Source of the DNA: Nematostella vectensis
Taxonomy: Eukaryota; Cnidaria; Anthozoa; Actiniaria; Edwardsiidae
Reading direction: 5' to 3'
Length of the DNA: 64,000 nucleotides
Assembly: GCF_932526225.1 (NCBI RefSeq)
Contig: NC_064047.1
Location: 6,323,501-6,387,500 of the forward strand
Of this stretch, positions 43,244 through 55,469 are shown piece after piece. The position numbers and the translations under genes were made by a program. The notes beneath the pieces were generated by a model that was not told the origin of the DNA, made no database searches, and saw only the letters and a list, made by a program, of their open reading frames with translations. How positions within the stretch are numbered: position 1 is the first letter of the stretch; each line of letters starts with the position of its first letter.

Positions 43244-46200
43244 TTAAATACCTTGGTCAAAGTTTGCATCGTAGAACACCTCGACCCAATCAGGCCGAAA
43301 CCTTTGACTCCCCACCAGCGTGCCGCACGCTGTTCTATTGTAGCACCCTGGGGGCCGCTCGTACGAATAAGGACTGCTAAATGACCGGCTAGGGTTGTCG
43401 AGATCGATCCTCAAATCATGCCCTCCTCCAAAAGTGGGCCCGTAAGAGCTGTCGTCATAGATGGCATACTCGCAGGGGGAGGTTTTTAAAGGAAGCTTTG
43501 TTGGCTTGTATCCTTGTGGGCCGTATAATATGAACAGAAACGAATCCCTTGAAGTCTTATATCTCTCCAAGCCTTAAACGGTAAAATAATAGTTTGTTGA
43601 AGGAGAAAATACTGTTGCAACAATAATACAATGATTATAATAATGATAATGTTAGTGATGAAGATTATGATGGGGGAGATGGTAATAATAGCGGTAGTAA
43701 TATCTTGAATATCGGTGCCTGTGAGTGTTGTCGTGCTTGATATTGATCATGCTGATGATTTTCGTGCTTGTGGTGGTGTGGATGAGGATAAATGATTATA
43801 ATGGTGATGATGTTGTGATGGATGATGGTTGCAATGATGATAATAGTTCATGGGCGGATCCAGGGGTGGTTAAGAAGTTGATTTGTCACCCCCACCCTTT
43901 CTTGGAAAATTTCTGAGAGCCTAAAAAATCCTTCAATATTTGCATTCTTCTTTTGATTATACCCCTTTTTAAGTAACTCCCCCTTTTAATCCATCTGTCT
44001 GGAATCTTAACAATGCCCAATCTGATAAAGATAAAAATAAGATCGGTATGAGATAGTAACACTTACTCCCCCATGAAACATCCGTGTATCCACCAAATAC
44101 AAAATCCCCGACGTACACAATGGTTACTGTGGGCCCTCTGCTGTTGCATCCACTGTGAAACATCCGGGCTGACCCTGCGTTATAGTAGCTTTGATAGCAC
44201 GGTCTCCAGTTTGCCGAAGCGCTGACTTCTGTCTCCACAAGGAACCTATATAGATCCTCTAAGTAATGATCGTCAATCCACGTCAGATTAGAATAAGACT
44301 CCAGGCCTTTAAGACACGAAAAGTAAAAAAAAAAACAATTAGCATTAGGTGAAGTTAGGAGCAATGGATTGGGTAACCTTCCTCAGGGATTGGCTTTTAG
44401 ATACTAGACTAGAATGGATTCTATCCCTGAGTGTACACTGACAAACTCCGTTCCAGGCGAAATAAAAGCTGAATCCTCTTCTACCACGGGGAAAATAAAT
44501 AAATAAATAAAATAAAAGCATGATTATTGCACAATAGGAAAGAATTATCACCTTGGCATTTGAACGTACGACACGACTTGATCTCGTCACCCTCCCCCTG
44601 ACAGTCAGCTCCGCCGTAACGAGGAGAGGGCCTGGTGCAGGTACGATTGCGTGACTTGACTCCGCCTCCGCAGGTCTCGTTACACGCGGTCCAGTTGGAC
44701 CAGGAGGACCAGCCGCCGTTTACTGAGCGATTCAAATTAAGATGCGACATACTCAATAATATATATGCACACTACAGATGACGAATACGAAAATTAAATG
44801 CAACATAGTAACAACATTTTTAATGCAGAGCCGTATTAGGCCTCGACAAAATGAGGGGAGGGGAGGGGAGGGCACGGTACAGAAACATCAAAAAATTATG
44901 GGGGTACAGCCACGCCCCTACTTGTTATTTCGTTATATATTTTTATAATATTTGGGGAGAGGGGGGGGGGCACGTGCCCCCAGTGCCCCACCCCCTGCTA
45001 CAGCCCTGAAATGTAATAATAGTAATAAGGGGACCATTGTGTAGTCTTTACAGTTGTTTTTACTCCAATATGATGACTGAAATTAATCGCTTTTGCTTTG
45101 ACGCAAATGATAAAAATAAACTTTATACATTCAAAACATTATGTTATTTTACTAATTACTGCACGATTGATATGAATGTGTACAATGACATGAAGTGGAG
45201 AACCATCCGCTACCATACTCCATATTATGACCTAATTATGCGAGCCTATTCGGGCATGAGCAAATAACTCACGAAATAGTAATAATTGCTACATATAAAT
45301 TCTAAGAATTACAATTATCCTGCAAGGTAAGTGTACTTTTTGTTCTTTTTTTAGAATATCAAAATGGAAACATAGGAAACACAGTATCGGACAGAACCCG
45401 GCAAAATAAGACGTTTCGTCACTCGTCACTTGTGCAAAAGAAAAAAAAACATTTGCGCAAAAACGGTAGCAGGAGATGTGGGGTTGGTGTTGCGCTTCCT
45501 TACATTTTGTCGCAGTCGTTTTGCAAGGATGGTTGTTGCAAATTCTTTCCTCTTGGTTATCTCCCCGGCACGCAGGCCGATCTAATCCACGGAAAGGATT
45601 CAAGCAGAACCTGGTTCGTGATTGGACACCACCAGAACACGTGACACTGCATGTAGTCCAGTTTGACCAGTTTGACCAGGTATCGTAATCTGCAAGTTTA
45701 CACACGATAAAAAATAGATAAAGGAAGAATCAAATTAAACAAAGAGTTCTAAAATCTTACCCATTATATCTATTCAGTCTCAATCGCAAGACAGTTAATG
45801 GTTGGGGCCTTTTTAATATAATGGCCAATTTTTCGTTTTTGTCCTTTATTCTGAAACAAAACTTTTTGTATGCTTTATGTCCTATGAAGTTCAACGCGTT
45901 TCCTAACCTTTACTAACAATGCATACCTGAACAAGATGACGAATAGCACCATGTTTCTTCGTTGTCTTCACCCGAGCAGGTAGATGATTGACAGATGCGA
46001 ACACGTGATTTGACGCCCCTCCCACAAGGCAGGGCAGAACAGGAAGACCATTTCGTCCATTCGGACCAACCTTGTCCTGAAATAAGTAAACGGAGCAGAA
46101 CATGACTGTTATATTGCCAATCACGGGTGTCAATCTTAATCCCCTCTCTGAGGGGAAGGGGAGAATTTGGTAACATACGTTTATCATACAGATGGTGGCA

Positions 46201-48464
46201 ATCCAGTCTCTCCTCAACATGATATGGGGTTTTTCGATTTTTGCGCGATATCAAGCTAAAGCTCTTCACATGCACCTTGATGGTGGCTACAGAGGGAAAT
46301 ATGAACGCTAGGTTTTTCAAAATATTTCCTTGAAAGTTAAAAGATGGTAACTTAAGCCTTTTAGCTCGGAACATTCTAAATTTTTGAGAAAAAAAAACAA
46401 TGTTTAGATCGCGAACATTGGCTAGACAATCCAAGCACGTGAGTGACTGAACAAATCAGAACAATGGCCAAAGGCGAACATATAGACCTAGGTTATAAGC
46501 GTAGTATAACTGATGTCGATATCCCCTTCACTGCTATAGCAACAAACTAGAACCCAATTTTTTTTAATCTCAAAGTCAAAATCCAGCTCGTGAGCAACAC
46601 ATTGCCACAGTGGGCGCAATAAAAACTCATCTAAAACGTAACTACCACTTCCACTAGTTTGATGGAAGTGCACTTATTAAAACAAATGAATTTTCATGTG
46701 ATTGTTGTTTGGTTTGTGGTCTAAAAATTGGGCTTTAAAATATTTAAATTTGACATTGGTAACCGCCTTCTCTAATTAGAAGACAGACGTACAGACTGAC
46801 TACTTGTCTACTTGTGCGCCCTTTTCCAAACTCAATATTTCTCGCAGAGAATTTCTAAATACTCGGTAAGAAAAACTAACATGTTCGTCGTTTAAGTTTC
46901 TCAGAGCTGAAATGGTCGAGTGTCGTACAAAGAACGGCATGGTCGTAAGTCCTTGCTTGTGCCACTAAGGACCGTTTAGTAGAAGTGTTATTGCTTCTTT
47001 TCCGCGTAGTCCCGCTCACCCATTCCTGGGCATGCGCCTGTTTTCGCCGTGAACTGTGCTACGAAAAGCTTCGGATAGCTGAATAACGGATGCAAATCAT
47101 TCATCTTAATAGAAGATAGAAGTGTTTATTTCAAGAATTAGCCTTTGGGTCACATACGCTCACAAATATTCCAATCAAAATGACGTTTCAATTTTGTTTA
47201 ATGGGTTTTCGATAAAAATTAAATGCCCCGCGTCATAAAGATGTTGTTGTCATGTCTCTTTGCGCAAGAATTCCCTTAATTTGTTTGTTCCAAGATTGAA
47301 AGAAAAAACATTGTTTTGATACGCACTGATTTATTACATCTTTGTAGACAAAAATACACATGATTTTGCTCCTTTTCGCGGTTGTCACCGCCGCCTGAAT
47401 TAGACAAACGTGTGTAAGTTAAGATATTTTTTTATCTAAAACACCCTTTTAGATCAGTGAAACACACGTCTTCCCCGTTGTAGTTGTTGTTTTGTGTGTG
47501 TGTTTGTTTGGCGTAGAAATAAAATCATATACATGCACGAGCATGACTTTAAACACAGGAGCTCCCCAGAAACCCAAGGCTTACAGGTAAACCTCAGGCG
47601 CGTTCCCATGCAGGATTGGCTGAGGGGGGTGGGGGGGTGCGCAGTCATAAGATTCCTTAATAAGGAATGACCCAAAAGACACCACGCGCACCCCCCTGTG
47701 TACGCGCCTGAACTTCAGAAATTTCAAGCGCCGTCACAGAGTGCTCTGGTATGGCAAAAGGCCCCGTGAAAACAGCGCCAACATCGGCCGACATTGCTAG
47801 CAAAGTCTCGCCCGACTGACCACAAAACAAAGGGAATAATGGCGAAATACCTTGCAGAAATTTCTAACATTGTGTGTAAACAGCGATAACCTTGTTAAGC
47901 CAGCGTCCGCCAGGATCCCACTTGCAATGCTGGCAGCGTTTTGCAGGGCGCTTTCTACAGGGCTGGGAGCTATGTGCTTCAGATCACTTTGTGTCGGCGC
48001 ACGCATGATAGCATGGTACCCGCAAAGATAATGTGGTTGCACCGATGACTGAGCGGACGTCTGGGTGTATTCTTACTTTGTTATACCTATAGTTCATTAC
48101 CTGATTTCATGGCTTGAATTTTATGCACGCCATAAAGAGTCGCACCGAGTCCAGACGAGCCGAGCAGAGCAGTCACGGCGACCACACCCACCCCCACCAG
48201 CCCCAGGCGCACCCCACAGAGGCCACCACCACGGGACGGCTTGCCCCCAGCCAGGGCGGGACGGATGGTGTCGTCACCCTGAACACCCGAGGGACCGGCA
48301 CCCTCATCTTGAGTGCCCAAGTCAACAGCTACACTTGCCTCAGCACCGAGTTTGTCAGTAGGCTCTTCAGTCTGTTGATTGGGCGAGTCTGGTGAGTTCA
48401 CGGGTGAGACTTTGGAGTTTTTTGCTCCTGGCTGGGATGTAGGTTTTGTACCGTCTTTACCCAT
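43244..48464 (-). CDS. Type II membrane protein: three TSP1 modules and a TLDc domain
   Basis: Six minus-strand exons: 48464-48101, 46076-45927, 45689-45504, 44722-44552, 44306-44067 and 43572-43244 (stop), all joined in phase 1. They give 479 residues. Residues 1-86 are Pro/Ser/Gly-rich and probably cytoplasmic. Residues 87-112 (LGLVGVGVVAVTALLGSSGL onward) form a signal anchor. Then come three thrombospondin type-1 repeats: GWSEWTKWSSCSALPCGRG; DTWSNWSNWTTCSVTCSGG; and GWSSWSNWTACNETCGGG. Their WxxW motifs and six-cysteine spacing are typical. The last two exons give a TLDc-like domain: GPTVTIVYVGDFVFGGYTD, DSFLFILYGPQGYKPTKLPL, YGPTFGGGHDLRI and WVEVFYD. TLDc domains are best known from intracellular oxidation-resistance proteins (OXR1, NCOA7), so an extracellular placement is unusual. 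Adhesion or surface recognition is a guess. Confidence 0.85.
44855..45008 (+). repeat. Dispersed repeat, relative of 25745-25890
   Basis: Shares GGTACAGAAACATCA, CAGCCACGCCCCTACTTG, TTATAATATTTGGGG and the end CCCCACCCCCTGCTACAGCC. It lies in the intron between two TSP1 exons. Confidence 0.75.
46077..48100 (-). other. First intron of the TSP1-TLDc gene
   Basis: A 2-kb intron. I found no further TSP1 exon and no other gene. A G/T-rich tract occurs at 47618-47640. Open frames here do not carry matching splice phases. Confidence 0.55.
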
Positions 48465-49715
48465 GCTTCAGTGTTGCTTTAGTGAATGTGTTTTTCTAGT
48501 AAACTTGCTGCTTCAGTAAGTTGTTGTTTAAGTAAAGTTTAACCTTCCACTGACACTGCTAGATGACGTCTGGCTCACAATCGATTTATCCACAAATTTA
48601 ACCGGTAGTAGCAAAACAAAAGGTTAATACCTCTCTAATACTTATTTGCTTTTGGATATCGGTGACAATGTAGGAATTCACGCCAAGGAAGTCGTGACGT
48701 TTTCATGATATGTATTTTGCGTTTAAAATGTTCCATGCGAAGGGGGATTGCGCTTGAAAGCTTTCGTGGAATTGAAAAAAAAAATATAGAAAAGCCTATA
48801 AATTTGAAGAGATAAAAATATATACAGAGTAACAAGTATTGCCATTGTTTTTGCTAAGACCGTCCCATGCCATTCAGTAGCCAAAAACTTACGGGATTCA
48901 AGCGTCGCAGTTTGCGTCTTAACCCCCTAGCCCGAACCGCTGGTTTGCAGGATAAAATTATATTTTTCAGAATTCTTCGTGAAAGCCTTTGAGACTTCAT
49001 TTGAGAGCAGAGGCGTATTAGCCAGCTTATAAAGATACGCGTCAAATAATAGCAAAATCATAAATAAGGACCCGCGATCGATTTATGCACCCCCCCTTTT
49101 GTAACGTGCGCCTGTCCTCGCAGTATTTGCAATCGCTTATTGACTTAAATCGGGCAAAAACAAGGAAGAAAAATGGATCCTAAAAGATGCTGAGTTTTTT
49201 TCAGAATGAATTATATTGCCCTGGCGTGCCCATTCGTCAAATGCCGGAAATTACTCGAATAAGGGCTGTGGCGCATATTATATTTTTTTTATATGGTAGG
49301 CGAGACGCTGTCTTATCTCTGTTTTATCTTTAGATGAAAACTGTATTTTTTACGTGCAGGGAGTTAAATCCCCCAGAAACGTAACAAAAAAAGCTTTCAG
49401 TAATAAAATGTTGTGGCGGCTAGTACTGTCTGTTTTTGTTGCTTTCCTTCTGCCGTACAGTCCCCATTTTCATCGGATTCTCATAAGTCGTGCAGCATGT
49501 TAAGGCGAGGCGTTCAATTGAAGGAGGCGCTAACTCGGGGAAAGTGCTTACTCGGGCAGTTTTGGTAAAAAGAAGAAAAGACAATGTGACATTTTAAAAA
49601 AAATCCAATTTTTTTTAAAAAAATAAGAAAAAAAGGCTTTTTTAAGAAAAAAAAAACACAGTAGAAGCTCCTTGTGAGCGACAACCCTTTGGAACTGAAA
49701 ACTGTGGTCGTAAAC
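48465..49715. other. Upstream region of the TSP1-TLDc gene, end of unit A
   Basis: This should hold the promoter of the minus-strand gene starting at 48464. It is AT-rich with poly-A and poly-T runs (49596-49660). No coding exon was seen. The junction with unit B is at 49715/49716. Confidence 0.55.
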
Positions 49716-49884
49716 GTAAAAGTTTTGCCTTTTATCAAGGCGTTAGGATGTAGAATTTGTACTTTAGTGTATTAGAAAGGTGATTCTAAATCACTGACGC
49801 AAACTGATTTATCGTCGCGATTTCTATTAACTTGGGGCTTTCGATTAAAAGAAAAACATTTTCCAAACTACTGCCTGTCCATCC

Positions 49885-49944
49885 TCGGGGAACCAGGGCG
49901 TCGCGGAGATCGGGCCCGATTTCCGCGACGCCCTGGTTCCCCGA
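49885..49944. repeat. 60-bp near-perfect palindrome, unit B
   Basis: Identical to 31481-31540, including the single arm mismatch, while the flanks carry scattered substitutions. Confidence 0.95.
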
Positions 49945-50762
49945 AGATGCTGCTTGTTTAGAATTATGACACGTCTAAATCTGTGGAAAAGGCAAATTTG
50001 ACCAGATCTCTCCTACACCGAGAGAACTTAAAAAAGCATTAATATCAATTTTACCCGTCTCACAACCTTTGCTTATTAGAGAATCTATTACGATGTACAA
50101 AATATTAATCACAATTTTATTCTACTGACCTTTTTGACACCAGATCTACAATTTGCAACTATAATACTAGCTGTACTTTACCCTATATACCCTGCCTTTT
50201 AAGGTGATCACACTCTTTTGCTAACTACCTATAGTAGAGGGGAGACTAGGTGACCCTTACAAAATTTAGGTGTTGCTCGCACTTAATATACCCAATGGAA
50301 GGGCTTTTCTTATCGCAGCCTTCCAACGTGCTTTCTTTAATTCCTGCATGACCGGATCCAGACTATTGCAATTGTAGCAAATGCTACGGTCAGATTAAAG
50401 GGAGTTGATTTATTTTTCTCACATTTTTTTATCTGATCTTAATTCTGCATCTACGCTACAGTCAGATTTTTTCCTGGATCCGCCCCTGGCTGGTTATGCG
50501 GTAAGTTTTGTGTACAGGTTCATATTCAGATTCATATATCCTCTTATTCTATTTTTTTATCCATGCCCCACTCCACTGGCAGCACATTGCGCCTTATATA
50601 GCAGCCCAAATAAAACCCCGTGTACTATAAATCCGGAGTAATTCAGCCTATGGCAATCCTTTTCATTTCCTCCCCCTTTTCTCTTTTATATATTTGAGAT
50701 TTTTTTCAAGGAGCTGTGTAGCGCGCAAGTCTATATCGGCTGATTTTCTATCGCGCAAGCGA

Positions 50763-51365
50763 GCTCACTAGATTTCTCCTGGCACCCACGGGAATTCTCC
50801 TAGCACCCAGGGGATTTTTCATAGCACCCATGGGGTTTCGCCTAGCACCCACGGGAATTCTCCTAGCACCCAGGGGATTTTTCATAGCACCCACGGAAAT
50901 TCTCCTAGCACAAACGGGATTTCTCATAGCACTCATGAGGTTTCTCCTAGCACCCACGGGATTTTTCATAGCACCAACGGGAATTCTCATAGCACCCACG
51001 GGATTTTTCATAGCACCCACGGGAATTCTCCTAGCACTCACGGGATTTTCCATAGCACCCAGGGGAATTCTCCTAGCACCCACGGGATTTCTCATAGCAC
51101 CCATGAGGTTTCTCCTAGCACCCACGGGATTTTTCATAGCACCAACGGGAATTCTCATGGCACCCACGGGATTTTTCATAGCACCCACGGGAATTCTCAT
51201 GGCACCCACGGGATTGTTCATAGCACCCACGGGAATTCTCCTAGCACTCACGGGATTTTCCATACCACCCACGGGAATTCTCCAAGCACCTACTGGATTT
51301 TTCAAAGCATCCACGGGAATTCTCCTAGCACACACGGGATATTTCATAGCACCCAAGAAATTCTT
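50763..51365. repeat. 21-bp minisatellite, unit B (about 28 copies)
   Basis: Counterpart of 32339-32762, with the same two alternating unit types but about eight more copies. The left five units match unit A closely; the extra units lie in the interior. Confidence 0.92.
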
Positions 51366-51838
51366 CCTAGCCCGTTTTTTGCCGACTAGCCCGTAACCCT
51401 CTAACGACGAACCCACTAGCGCCTGGTTAAATTTAGCGGAAAATTGTTACCGGGTTGTGAAGGCATGGAGCAATATTGAAGAACATACCAGAAACTGAAC
51501 CAGCTTGACCAACTGGGTTTTGATATAATTACATATTATTTTTACATGTTAATTAATTATACTTTCAAAATCATCGTATAATTTTATTATATTTTATTTT
51601 ATTACACAATTCATATTAGCCTGCCGTACATCCCCGTATACGGCGGTCCTCTAAGAAACAAAGCAATACTTTGCGATGGCAAGCTTATCCGATAACGGTA
51701 TAGTTTGATTAGCTTATCATGTGTTTTTGTTTAGTAGCAAAAATAATTGCTATTGTAATTTATAATGAGCTAAATGCAAATAATATGACTGTGTCTAATA
51801 TCTAATGTCTTTGCCTGAGGTGTTTTTATAAGTTGTGT

Positions 51839-52511
51839 TTAGTTCAGGACTTCGTAGAAAACCTCCAAGTCTGAGGGTTTAAAGTAAAATATCCCCGCCA
51901 ACACGTCACATCGTCCGTCTGATTGGCAGCCCTGGGGAGCAGCGTATGTTCGGGTACTTGTGAAAGAATACATATTATTTCCAGCGTCGTCGCAGATAAA
52001 TATGTCATAAGCTTTCATAAATGGCATATTGATTTGTTGATCCACCCCTCAGCGGTAGCTTGGCCGGCCTGTACCCGTTCTTGTTATACAAGGTGTAAAG
52101 AAAGGCCTTGTTGGACCACCGATGTCTACCGGCGACGAAAACTTTGGGGGAAAATGAAATAAGTTGGAAAATAAGATTCTAAGAAAACAACCCTTATGTA
52201 AGTTCCTACTTAGTTAGCATTCGTATTGCAGTTTTGCATTTATAATTTTTTGTCTCTGATACTTACTTGTCCAAGACACGTCGTGTACCCCCCGAACACG
52301 TATCGATCCGCGACGCTGACGATGACGACAATTGGCGCTTTTCCGTTACACTTCCGACGGAATATCAGAGCAGCCCAGCCATCTCTTTAAGCAGAATAGC
52401 ACATCTCCCACCGACTTGTTGGAGTTTGCTGTACTGGCCGCAGGAATCCCAAGAGATCGCGCATATATTTCGGGTCTTTACCATACCTAAGTATGAAGGA
52501 CTGGCTAAGTT
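51839..52511 (-). pseudogene. Decayed TLDc cassette, unit B (distal)
   Basis: Counterpart of 33215-33877. The N-half (52511-52267) keeps an open frame ending VFGGYTTCLGQ and a good donor (CAA-GTAAGT). The C-half (52125-51839) carries 13 bases more than unit A just after the acceptor (GGTAG at about 52126), so the phase no longer matches the N-half exon. Like unit A it lacks GPTFGGGHD and is frame-shifted between QYAIY and DIFICDD. That shared lesion predates the duplication. Confidence 0.72.
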
Positions 52512-52957
52512 CTGAAATATTCAAGGAATCTTTTTATCTCACTGTTAGGTGTTTGTCCTCTAATAGATACACAGGTGACGTCACAGCGTGCCACGAAGAA
52601 CAGCAAAAAAAACAAGACACTATTGAATACAGCTCTCCCCCTATTTCAACTTGACAAGTCCCACACAATCAAGTCAATCTCAACTTTCACTCTTCAAGAT
52701 ACCATGGCGAAACGATTCAATGCAATGTCGCCAGCCATTAGTCTAAGCGCCAAATATATTTTGTCACTATTCGTTGTTATGTAATTTTTGTTTTTTGTGG
52801 TAAAAAATTATTCTGCTTTATAAAAAAAACGGAAAAATTATGAAAGCAGAGTCACCTAGTAACACGTTTTGCATCTTGTCGATACCCTGATTATTATTTT
52901 GATAGAGAATCCAAACAATCCATCCCTGGGAACTCTTTTCCTTTCTAATAATACCAT

Positions 52958-53333
52958 TCAGATTTTCAATTGTGATATTATTTTTTGAAGATAAAGGTAT
53001 GGTACTAAAGCGAATCCGACCCACTGGAATATCACGTGCACCATAACCATGTTACTAACCCCATTTTGATTTTGCATCACATAACACTTCCGTCGGGTTA
53101 CACTTGTAGCTGCCCGCCAGTACTGCGCATGCTCTATTGCTGCATCCGTCTGGAAGCTGGCACGTGAGGGATCGCGTGTAGGAAGGTGGCTACGCTGACC
53201 GGCCGCGCTACGGGCGATGTAGAAGTCAGGCCCTGCACCGATGGCAGCAGACGAGGGAGAGGCTCTGAGGTATAATTTGGCGGGTTTAAAACCCTCGGTG
53301 TTTAACAGAGTGAAAAGGAAGGACTTCTCTCTT
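52958..53333 (-). CDS. Diverged TLDc C-terminal exon, unit B (proximal)
   Basis: Open from the CTCCAG acceptor at 53333 to a stop at 52958. It reads REKSFLFTLLNTEGFKPAKL, closely like the intact TLDc exons (SFMFTIYNTFGYKPAKLPL). It then diverges: IGAGPDFYIARSAAG replaces FGGGHDLYI, and the remainder (TRRKCYVMQNQNG, MVMVHVIFQWVGF) has no EVFYE ending. The frame is open, but the conserved core is altered and the incoming splice phase is off by one because of a changed donor in the preceding exon. It may be a pseudogene. Confidence 0.5.
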
Positions 53334-53369
53334 CTGGAGCAAAGCAAAAAATATGCTAATATCATAAAA

Positions 53370-53667
53370 GAATATATATTTCACGAAGGAAACAATATAT
53401 GGCAATCAAACTCGGTAGGTGTCATGTATGTGTCAAGGGCGGTGGCAAGATATGTTCACGTAATGCGTGACGTCATCGATGACGTCACTTTAAGCAAAAC
53501 TATACCGATGTCATATCTATAATCATATCGGTCTCTTAAACGAAACATTATATAACAACAAAACTTGGTATGTGTCATGTATGTGTCAAGGGGTGTGCAT
53601 CAATATGGTCGTTTGATTTTTGACGTCATTAATGACGTCACTTAAAGCAAAAATATGTTGACCTAAA

Positions 53668-53717
<50 letters not shown>

Positions 53718-53880
53718 CATGAAAAAATATCCTTGTATGTGTCATGGTTGGAGTGCAATGAGATGGTCACGTGACGTCATCGGTGAAACATCGTATGACA
53801 ACTAAGTTTGCGTCATGTAGATTTCAATTGTGAGGGAAGGGGGGTTGACAAGTTGGTCGCGTGATCAAAAACAGAAACAT
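53370..53880. repeat. CRE-bearing satellite units with expanded TA repeat, unit B
   Basis: Counterpart of 34800-35300. The TA microsatellite has grown to about 45 bp (53669-53714), against about 16 bp in unit A. Confidence 0.88.
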
Positions 53881-53989
53881 AATGATAAAATATAATATTT
53901 CTTAAATTTTTAAGCGAAAATAAGCAAAGATTTTGTCGTTTGAAGCTCCGCTTTTAGGTATTGTCTAAATCTATATATTGCGCTACTTA

Positions 53990-54361
53990 TATTCCCTACC
54001 CTGTCGGTGTATCCACCATAAACATTCTCCCCCACGCGGACGATGGTCACGGTGGGACCTTTGTTACCACAGTGCCTATATAGCCATATCCTGACCAGCT
54101 TTGCTTGCTTGCACGATAACACTTTGCGGACCATCCGCCATGTGTCCCCTGACACATAGCTCCGCCATGTTGATCTATTTGTAACTTCACCGAGACAAGG
54201 ATGCGTGTAGCAGTCCTGTGTCTCCCCAACCTTCCCCTGACAGGCAGCTCTGCCATGCTGGGGGGCTGGGTTCGAGCATGATCTGAGTCGTGTCCTGGTG
54301 CCACCAGAGCAAGAGGCACTACAGAAGGTCCATGACGACCAAGGAGACCACGCCCCGCTCA
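53990..54361 (-). CDS. TSP1 fused to TLDc N-half in one open exon, unit B
   Basis: Starts after TTTCAG at 54361. The TSP1 part matches the unit A copy almost residue for residue (GAWSPWSSWTFCSASCSGG). Reading continues without intron into GEVTNRSTWRS, the Trp that is a stop codon in unit A, and GPTVTIVRVGENVYGGYTDR. In the intact gene a phase-1 intron separates these two parts, so it has been lost or bridged here. At the 3' end a T-to-G change relative to A (AGGTTAGGG to AGGGTAGGG) moves the usable GT by one base and puts the next exon out of phase. Confidence 0.6.
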
Positions 54362-55469
54362 CTGAAACGAGGCAACAAACTAAATCTGCAGCGACTTATG
54401 CAATACCTATTTTCAGGTCGTCTCCAGTGAATTAAAGCTTATTAATTTTCACAAAGGCGGATCCAGGAGATCCAAGGGGGGGGGGGGGGGAGGGGCAAAG
54501 CAAGGGTTTCAAGAAAGGAGGGGTGGTCCATTTATTGTTCTTCCGTGGATTTCCTCATGTTTCTTGTCATTTTAAGCCAAATGTCTGAAAATAGGGGGGT
54601 AGGGCCCGCTCGTCCCAGGCCCCTAGATCCGCCCCTGTAATATACATTTGGGCAAAGTCTCATTTAAGGACATCCATCATTCATTTGGAGCTTTAAAAAG
54701 CCTCCACACGTGTCCAAATTACACAACCAGAGTCCGATGGTGACTGGTCGCCTATGATCAGACTCTGATCGTTGAACACACAATATAGCGCAATGGACCT
54801 CTTATGTGAATTCATTGCACCAGAGCAATGTATGGGCTGCCTGTGTCATCTAGATGACCGAAGCCTGGTTTTGCCCGGTCGTGAGCAGGCATCTGAATAT
54901 CGACACTTATTTCACGGCAAACACTTCACTGTATTTTCGAAGGGAAGGGTATATTCTGATCGTACGACCAGACTTGTAATGAGAGGCTCTTCCGCTAAAA
55001 TCCGGAGTATTTTTATTGATGGAGAGGGTAATTCCGGTCGTCGATCGTATCTGATCGTACGCTGCATTTTTGGGGGGTAGGGGGTATATTCAGGTCGTGG
55101 ACGACCGGGATCCAGCGATGTAAGGTGATCCGGAGGGCCCTCAAGCATGATAATAGAATGTTATAAAACTAACACAATAGAATATACCTCTTTAAAAAAA
55201 GGAATATTTGCAACTACTTGATGATGATGATGAAAATGCTGATATGCTTTAGCATTTGCAGCATTGTGTAGCTTGACTCACCCCTAGACAGTAGGCAACG
55301 ACATGCTCAGCTATTTATAAACTTACCTGGGCAAGGACCCATGTCACAGCTTTGTGTAGCCTGACCCTCCCCTAGACAGTAGGGACCGCCATTTTGAGGG
55401 GCAGGGTACACAAGCACGATCGACGGTGCTGCAGAACGCAAGACTAGTTCCAGTACTCAACCTGGTAAT

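Larger units (their letters stand above)
31312..49715. repeat. Segmental tandem duplication, unit A
   Basis: Unit A begins at 31312 (GTAAAAGTTTTGCC). Its homologue, unit B, begins at 49716 in the same orientation. Collinear matches continue through a palindrome, a 21-bp minisatellite, TLDc and TSP1 exons, satellite units and a second set of TLDc exons. The last pair checkable is about 44133 against 64000. If the duplication is a simple head-to-tail event, unit A ends at 49715 and the period at the left edge is 18404 bp. Later insertions in B make the offset larger further right (about 21.2 kb near 39780 and 61010). Confidence 0.9.

Noticed and set aside
45432..45688. Plus-strand open frames opposite the second TSP1 exon
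   Set aside because: Antisense shadows; the minus strand shows WSNWSNWTTC with correct cysteine spacing and splice sites.
47454..48042. Minus-strand open frames in the first intron of the TSP1-TLDc gene
   Set aside because: They do not begin after acceptors in the phase-1 pattern of the gene and contain no TSP1 or transmembrane pattern.
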